A DNA stretch of 29,150 nucleotides, taken from NCBI GenBank assembly GCA_964427285.1, contig CAYRTS010000036.1, forward strand, positions 1 to 29,150. Reading direction: 5' to 3'. Made by a program: the position numbers and the translations under genes. The DNA comes from SPCO01 sp964427285. GTDB taxonomy: Bacteria > Chloroflexota > Limnocylindria > Limnocylindrales > CSP1-4. The notes beneath the pieces were generated by a model. That model was not told the DNA's origin. It saw only the letters and a program-made list of their open reading frames with translations, and made no database searches. Of the stretch, positions 25,378-29,150 are shown one piece after another (position 1 is the first letter of the stretch; every line of letters begins with the position of its first letter).

Positions 25378-25616
25378 AGGCGCTCGATGTGCCATGAGCC
25401 GTCGACGCGATCGAGATAGACGAGCGCCAGCCAGCGCTCACCGGCGACCTTGAAGTAGTCACGCGCGATCGGGCCGCGCCACCAGGCCTCCTCGACGCGC
25501 CAGCGATTGCAGACCTCGACGGGTTCGCGTCGGCCGTTCCAGCGGATCGCGACGAGCCCCCCGTCCTCGCCCAGCTCGGCCTCGATCGGCGGGTGTTCGC
25601 GCAGGAGGCGAGTCAT
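25368..25616 (-). CDS. DUF6504-like protein of the ImuAB operon
   Basis: An 82-residue soluble protein starting MTRLLREHPPIEAEL and ending WRGPIARDYFKVAGERWLAL, VYLDRVDGSWHIERLYD. The Trp/Arg-rich core (NRWRVEEAWWRGP) resembles the DUF6504 family, which is often found beside ImuB/DNA polymerase IV-like genes. The ATG 25614-25616 overlaps the imuB stop as ATGA, so it is the third gene of imuA-imuB-DUF6504. Its role is unknown; the coupling implies a part in mutagenic repair. The stop overlaps the end of the convergent DUF4260 gene. Confidence 0.8.
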   Translation of the reverse strand: MTRLLREHPPIEAELGEDGGLVAIRWNGRREPVEVCNRWRVEEAWWRGPIARDYFKVAGERWLALVYLDRVDGSWHIERLYD

Positions 25617-26947
25617 CGTGGCACTCCCCGAGCGCCCGCCGCTCCGCCTGCGCCCGAGGTCACCCGTTCGCCCGCCGCCCGCCGTTCTCCCGAGGCGACC
25701 GGTCGCCAACCCCAGCGCATCTCGGGCAGTGGTGCCTCCAGGTCGGTCAGGACGACTCGCCGGACGCGGTCCTCTCCGTAGGTCAGGGCAAGCCGAGCCA
25801 ACTGCCATTCGAGCCGGGCGCCGCGGGCTGCCTGCGGCGTGAAGAGCAGGAGCTGCTGGCCGGCCGCCGGGACCGTGCCGTCCAGCTCCAGGGCCAGACG
25901 TGCGACCGCGGCCGTCGGCGGGGTTCGCTCGAGCCGGGCGAACAGGAGTCGCTCGATGGCCTCAGCGTCGGAGGTCGGCTCCGGGAAGCGCTGCTCCACG
26001 TCCAGCTCGGACGGTGTCCCCGCGCGGGCGAACGCGAGATCCAGGTCCAGGTGGAGATGTGCGCTCGAGGCTGCCAGGCCGCGCGCGGTCAACTGGCCCG
26101 CGAGTGCCGAGGCAACTCGATGAAGGACGAATCGAAGCGGCTCGAGGTTCTCCGTCGCGGGTTCGATCGGGAGCGCGAGCGTCAGCCGCTCCGGCGCCCG
26201 GCGCGGCCGGAAGGGCTCCAGTTCCTCACCGCGGGCCCGGGCATGAATCCGGGCCCCCTCCTCACCAAACCGGGCGATCAGGGCCGACCGGGCGAGCTCG
26301 GCGATGGCCTCGATCCGGCGCAGGCCAAACCGCGCCAATCGGGCCCCGATATCCGGATCGGGAGTCAGGAGCCGCGACGGGTACGGGGCCAGAAAGGCAG
26401 CCTCTCCCCCGACTGGCACGATGACGGGGGCGCCCGGGCGGGCATGGATCGCGGCGATCGTGGCCGTGAACCGGGTCCCGGCGATCCCGGCCCGGACCGA
26501 GCCGGCTGCGCCCGAGCCAGCCACGGCAAGCGAGCCCTCGAGCGCCGCGACCAGCCGTTCGATGAGGACAGGTTCTGCGCCCCACAGCGGCTCGAGACCA
26601 TCGACCTGCACCTCGAACAGCCCGAAGGCCGGATCGCCCGGCTCCGCGCTGCCGGCCACGCCCGGGCTGAACGTACCGAGCACCTCGAACGCGGCTTCGG
26701 CGCTCGCCCGGTCCGCCTCGGGATCCGGATCGATGAAGGTCGCCTCAGGAACGAGCCGATGAGCGCTCCCGAGCGGCATCCCCCGTCGAACGCCCAGCGC
26801 CCGGGCCTCCGGGTTCGCGTCGATGACCGGGCCCGGATCCCATGGCCGGCCGCCAAGGACCAGCGGGCCCGGCGGGAAGGGCACGGAGGCTCGCGCCTGG
26901 GCGAGTGCGAGGGGAAGGTGTGGCCGGTAGAGGTGGAGCAGTCGCAT
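25613..26947 (-). CDS. imuB: ImuB, Y-family polymerase-like SOS mutagenesis factor
   Basis: 444 residues. The start ATG 26945-26947 opens MRLLHLYRPHLPLALA, followed by PLVLGGRPWDPGPVIDANPEA and GVRRGMPLGSAHRLVPEA, the ImuB N-terminal pattern. The Y-family catalytic carboxylates are missing: the first Asp position reads LYRPH, and the usual DE motif is VDGLEPLW. It is therefore probably a non-catalytic adaptor, as in known ImuB proteins. The little-finger region ends with GQQLLLFTP, a good sliding-clamp-binding motif. The Arg/Ala/Gly-rich tail is low complexity. It overlaps imuA by 203 bases at its start and DUF6504 by four bases at its end. Confidence 0.9.
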   Translation of the reverse strand: MRLLHLYRPHLPLALAQARASVPFPPGPLVLGGRPWDPGPVIDANPEARALGVRRGMPLGSAHRLVPEATFIDPDPEADRASAEAAFEVLGTFSPGVAGSAEPGDPAFGLFEVQVDGLEPLWGAEPVLIERLVAALEGSLAVAGSGAAGSVRAGIAGTRFTATIAAIHARPGAPVIVPVGGEAAFLAPYPSRLLTPDPDIGARLARFGLRRIEAIAELARSALIARFGEEGARIHARARGEELEPFRPRRAPERLTLALPIEPATENLEPLRFVLHRVASALAGQLTARGLAASSAHLHLDLDLAFARAGTPSELDVEQRFPEPTSDAEAIERLLFARLERTPPTAAVARLALELDGTVPAAGQQLLLFTPQAARGARLEWQLARLALTYGEDRVRRVVLTDLEAPLPEMRWGWRPVASGERRAAGERVTSGAGGAAGARGVPR

Positions 26948-27821
26948 CGCGGTGGGTCCGTTCAAGCTGGATCGCGGGGGCTGGATCGGGAGCTTCATCA
27001 AGCAGGAGGTCGTCCCGGCGGAGGCAGGCGTCACGCTCGCCACCCTCCGCATAGAGGATCCGGAGCGTCGCCCGGCGCCCCGGTGGGCCGTAGCGGTTCC
27101 GGGCGACCAGCACCTCCGTGCGCTGACCGACGATGTCGCGCCCGAGGCGGATCCACGAGCGCCGGGAGAGCTCCAGGCGCAGGCTCGTCGCTTCGGCAAC
27201 CGCACCCGCCAGACCACCAGCCAGCCCCGGCGGCTCCAGCACGACGAACAGCGTCTCCGCTCGCCGGGCCAGTGCAGCCAGACGCCCGAGCCGGTCGGCG
27301 ATCGCGGCCGGACGATCCGTGGCCGCAAGACGCCCACCGGGCAGGTCCAGGACGAGCAGGTCCACCGAGCGCCCGGCAAGCAGCGCACCACCGATGGCCA
27401 GGCCCTCGCCAAGCGTCTCCGGCGTGATGACCACCAGCCATTCCAGGCGGATACCCCGGGCGACGGCCTCGACCGGATCGAAACTGCGCGAGAGATCGAG
27501 CCAGGCCACGATGGCGCCCGTGGCCTGGGCCTCCGCGGCCAGTCGGAGGACAAGGGTGGTCCGGCCACTCGAGCCGTCGCCGCGGATGGCCACGCTCGCC
27601 GAACGCGGCAGGCCGCCAGGCCCCAGGATCGCGTCGAGCGCGGCGAACCCGGTCCGGATGATCCGCTCGTCCGGTCCGGGCTCGTAGCGGGGCTGGACCT
27701 CGGGCGCCTCATCCGGAAGCGGCGCGATCGCCAGCGCCCCCATCACCCGCGGAGCTGCGGCACCCCAGCGAGCCCGCAGGCTCGCGACAGCGGCGTCCAC
27801 ATCACCACGAGCGGTCAACAT
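26745..27821 (-). CDS. imuA: ImuA-like, RecA-fold SOS mutagenesis protein
   Basis: A 358-residue frame with a RecA-like core. TGFAALDAILGPGGLPRSASVA (57-78) precedes the P-loop-like GDGSSGRTTL, where the usual Lys is Arg. VDLLVLDLPGG is a Walker B-like strand. The core ends around YAEGGERDACLRRDD (about residue 265). ImuA is the RecA-like partner of ImuB and DnaE2 in translesion mutagenesis. The last 67 codons overlap imuB in another frame and are Pro/Arg/Gly-rich, so the true stop may be hidden by a sequencing frameshift or the overlap may be real. The ATG 27819-27821 lies 12 bases from an SOS box with a matching promoter. Confidence 0.82.
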   Translation of the reverse strand: MLTARGDVDAAVASLRARWGAAAPRVMGALAIAPLPDEAPEVQPRYEPGPDERIIRTGFAALDAILGPGGLPRSASVAIRGDGSSGRTTLVLRLAAEAQATGAIVAWLDLSRSFDPVEAVARGIRLEWLVVITPETLGEGLAIGGALLAGRSVDLLVLDLPGGRLAATDRPAAIADRLGRLAALARRAETLFVVLEPPGLAGGLAGAVAEATSLRLELSRRSWIRLGRDIVGQRTEVLVARNRYGPPGRRATLRILYAEGGERDACLRRDDLLLDEAPDPAPAIQLERTHRDATAPPLPATPSPRTRPGASLRALPAGPAGPWRPAMGSGPGHRREPGGPGAGRSTGDAARERSSARS

Positions 27822-27831
27822 CGGACGCCGA

Positions 27832-27860
27832 ATACTAGAACATCCGTTCTAGTTAGACAA
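27832..27860 (-). promoter_or_regulatory. SOS-controlled promoter of imuA-imuB-DUF6504
   Basis: On the minus strand TTGTCT (27855-27860, 4/6) and TAGTAT (27832-27837, 4/6) are separated by exactly 17 bases. The LexA box fills the spacer, so bound repressor would block polymerase. Confidence 0.72.
27834..27853. promoter_or_regulatory. LexA (SOS) box upstream of imuA
   Basis: A 20-bp palindrome with arms ACTAGAAC and GTTCTAGT around ATCC, core GAAC-N4-GTTC. It shares the TAGAAC/GTTCTA arms with the box before dnaE2. Confidence 0.9.
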
Positions 27861-27872
27861 GGTCTGATTCTA

Positions 27873-27890
27873 GTGATCGGGTACGATCAC
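27873..27890. promoter_or_regulatory. Inverted repeat between imuA and the toxin-antitoxin pair
   Basis: GTGATCG-GGTA-CGATCAC is a perfect 7-bp inverted repeat with a 4-base spacer, about 85 bases before the antitoxin start and 20 bases from the SOS box. It could be an operator for the antitoxin or another regulator. A second palindrome, CCAAGCTTGG (27959-27968), sits between a -10-like TATACA (27946-27951) and the antitoxin ATG and is a more usual place for autoregulation. Confidence 0.4.
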
Positions 27891-27976
27891 CACTTCCTGG
27901 CTTGAAGTTGGATCTCTTGCTATTCGCGGCTTCATGTACGACACTTATACAAACAACTCCAAGCTTGGTGCTACCA

Positions 27977-28240
27977 ATGTCCACGATCAGCATCCGTGAC
28001 CTGAGCCGCCGCCCGAGTCAGGTGGTCGACGAGGTCATCCGCACGGGTCGGCCGGCAATCATCACCCGCCACGGCCGACCGGTGACGGCCATGGTGGCAC
28101 TCGATCCCGACCAACTGGAGGACTTCGTCCTGGCTCGCGCGCCGGCGTTCGCGCGCTCGATCCGCGACGCGAATGCCGATCTGCGGAAGGGACGCACACG
28201 GCGCGCCAACGAGGTATTCGCGGCGATTGACCACGACTGA
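27977..28240 (+). CDS. Phd/YefM-type antitoxin
   Basis: An 87-residue protein starting MSTISIRDLSRRPSQVVDEV, then IRTGRPAIITRHGRPVTAMVAL, the Phd/YefM DNA-binding fold, and an Asp/Arg-rich flexible C-terminal half that would wrap the toxin. I chose the ATG at 27977 because homology begins there; the frame is open upstream but its leader is unlike an antitoxin. A RelE/ParE toxin follows after 9 bases. Autoregulation through the palindromes upstream is likely. Confidence 0.85.
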   Translation: MSTISIRDLSRRPSQVVDEVIRTGRPAIITRHGRPVTAMVALDPDQLEDFVLARAPAFARSIRDANADLRKGRTRRANEVFAAIDHD

Positions 28241-28249
28241 TCGGGCGCG

Positions 28250-28543
28250 ATGAGCTCGGTCGTCCTGGCTCGGCGTGCCGAGCGCGATCTACGCCGCATC
28301 GGCCGAGGCGAGGCGCTGGTTCGCTTACGCGAGGCACTAGCGAGCCTGGCGGCCGGAGAGGCCAACCTCGATGTCAAGCCGCTGGCGGGAGCGGCTCCAT
28401 GGCACCGGCTGCGCGTCGGTGACTACCGTGTCCTGTACCGAGCGGTTGCGGCCGACGAGACCGGCGACGGAGTGGCGCGCTTCCTCGTCGCTCGCATCAT
28501 CCACCGCCGCGATCTGGAGCGAGCCACAGCCGCGCTCGAGTAG
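28250..28543 (+). CDS. RelE/ParE-superfamily toxin
   Basis: A 97-residue basic protein. It begins MSSVVLARRAERDLRRI, has the core VKPLAGAAPWHRLRVGDYRVLYR (the PLxG...RLRVGDYRVLY signature of RelE/ParE toxins) and ends ARFLVARIIHRRDLERAT. RelE members cleave ribosome-bound mRNA and ParE members poison gyrase; the sequence does not decide between them, though the I-x-H-R-R-D-x-Y/L ending resembles RelE-like mRNases. It follows its antitoxin by 9 bases. Confidence 0.88.
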   Translation: MSSVVLARRAERDLRRIGRGEALVRLREALASLAAGEANLDVKPLAGAAPWHRLRVGDYRVLYRAVAADETGDGVARFLVARIIHRRDLERATAALE

Positions 28544-28603
28544 GCGAGGCCGCATGGATCGCGGTCGCTGACGACTACTGCGGCCAGCCGATTACCCGCC
28601 CGC

Positions 28604-28999
28604 TCAGTTCGGTGACGCCGTTGGCAGCCCCAGCAGTCGGGCCGCCGCGATCATCCGGTCGTCATACGTGACGATCGCTTCGAGGTCGTCGCCGACCGCC
28701 ATCGCCGTGGCGAGGTGGATGGCGTCAAGGGTTCGGAGCACCCCGGGCTCCAGCATGCCCGCGGCATCCAGGATGCGATCGTCGATCCCGATCAGGTCGA
28801 CCCGTCGCAGGCCCTCGCGGACCGTCGCCAGGGCATCCGGCCCCAGGTGGCGAACCGCCCGAAGTGATTCGGTCCGCAGGAGCGCGGACGAAACGCGACG
28901 GACTCCCGGTTTGGCGAGATACGTCCGGACCGCGGCTGACTCTGTCTCCACGACGGCCAGCTTGAGGAACGCCGAGCTATCGAGATAGAAGGCGCTCAA
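28604..28999 (-). CDS. vapC: VapC-type PIN-domain ribonuclease toxin
   Basis: This 131-residue PIN domain has the acidic active-site set: Asp7 in FYLDSSAFLKL, Glu44 in LLRTESLRAV, Asp92 in LRTLDAIHLATA and Asp113/Asp114 in VTYDDRM. VapC toxins cut tRNA or rRNA and are held by an upstream antitoxin. The start is a TTG (28997-28999) overlapping the antitoxin stop as TTGA. The gene points toward the ParE-type toxin with a 60-base gap between stops. Confidence 0.9.
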   Translation of the reverse strand: MSAFYLDSSAFLKLAVVETESAAVRTYLAKPGVRRVSSALLRTESLRAVRHLGPDALATVREGLRRVDLIGIDDRILDAAGMLEPGVLRTLDAIHLATAMAVGDDLEAIVTYDDRMIAAARLLGLPTASPN

Positions 29000-29150
29000 T
29001 CAGCTCGCCCAGCAGAGACGACCTGCGACGGAGCCTTCGAGCCCGGCGGGAGCCGGACCGGCACCAGCTCGAGGAGATCGCCCTCGGCCCGACGAACGAG
29101 ACCTTCTCGTTCCAGGCGGGCCAGGCCACTCGGCATCGACCTCAGGAGGA
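28996..29150 (-). CDS. Partial antitoxin upstream of vapC (C-terminus only)
   Basis: The open frame enters from the right edge and ends with TGA at 28996-28998, overlapping the vapC start. The 51 visible codons include GLARLEREGLVRRAEGDL, then LVPVRLPPGSKAPSQVV. This resembles the C-terminal half of the Phd-like/VapB antitoxins that precede VapC in Actinobacteria and Chloroflexota. The N-terminal DNA-binding part is outside the window. Confidence 0.7.
   Translation of the reverse strand, partial: LLRSMPSGLARLEREGLVRRAEGDLLELVPVRLPPGSKAPSQVVSAGRAD

Noticed and set aside
25613..27712. 699-codon frame covering imuA and imuB
   Set aside because: Only the part from 26947 down is ImuB; the first 255 codons are a shadow frame of imuA.

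Overview
This high-GC window looks like a draft-genome scaffold from an uncultured Chloroflexota-like bacterium. That placement is an inference. It rests on the GC-rich codon use, the HrcA/CIRCE heat-shock operon, the Gram-positive-type LexA boxes (GAAC-N4-GTTC), the gap-pgk-eno order, the DUF5679 mini-protein, and the many GTG/TTG starts. Two runs of 100 N (2301-2400 and 21641-21740) mark assembly gaps, and each interrupts or clips a gene.

Layout. 1-2283 (minus) is the heat-shock operon hrcA-grpE-dnaK, with a clear promoter and a near-perfect CIRCE operator; dnaK runs off the left edge. 2401-7223 (minus) is a tightly packed operon: EamA-type transporter, lepA, CPBP-like membrane protein, hemW (3' end lost in the gap). 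7419-8153 (plus) is rpsT, encoding bS20 with a Lys/Ala-rich tail that more than doubles its length. 8154-9138 carries no convincing gene. It holds a strong hairpin, a G-rich 11-bp repeat array, a pair of 35-bp inverted repeats about 145 bp apart, and more tandem repeats.

9139-13294 (minus) is the lower-glycolysis operon gap-pgk-eno, followed by a coupled small membrane protein. 13522-18368 (minus) holds a DUF5679 zinc-ribbon mini-protein, a uridine-phosphorylase-like enzyme, and a 1228-residue exported, C-terminally anchored protein with a lamin-tail domain and several predicted OB-type repeats. 18535-19287 (plus) is an uncharacterised four-helix membrane protein.

19416-27821 is a mutagenesis region. 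dnaE2 (error-prone polymerase, broken by an assembly gap at a coding minisatellite) and an imuA-imuB-DUF6504 operon are both on the minus strand. Each starts at a 20-bp palindromic LexA/SOS box. Between them, on the plus strand, lie a small membrane ORF next to the dnaE2 SOS box, a lipoprotein, a 34-residue membrane peptide and a coupled DUF4260 protein. 27977-29150 contains a Phd/ParE-type toxin-antitoxin pair (plus) and a VapC PIN toxin with the end of its antitoxin (minus).

How the parts work together: HrcA represses its own operon, whose products GrpE and DnaK form the folding machine. Gap, Pgk and Eno carry out consecutive lower-glycolysis steps. On DNA damage, LexA release should co-induce ImuA, ImuB, the DUF6504 protein and DnaE2, an ImuABC-like translesion mutasome split into two transcription units.
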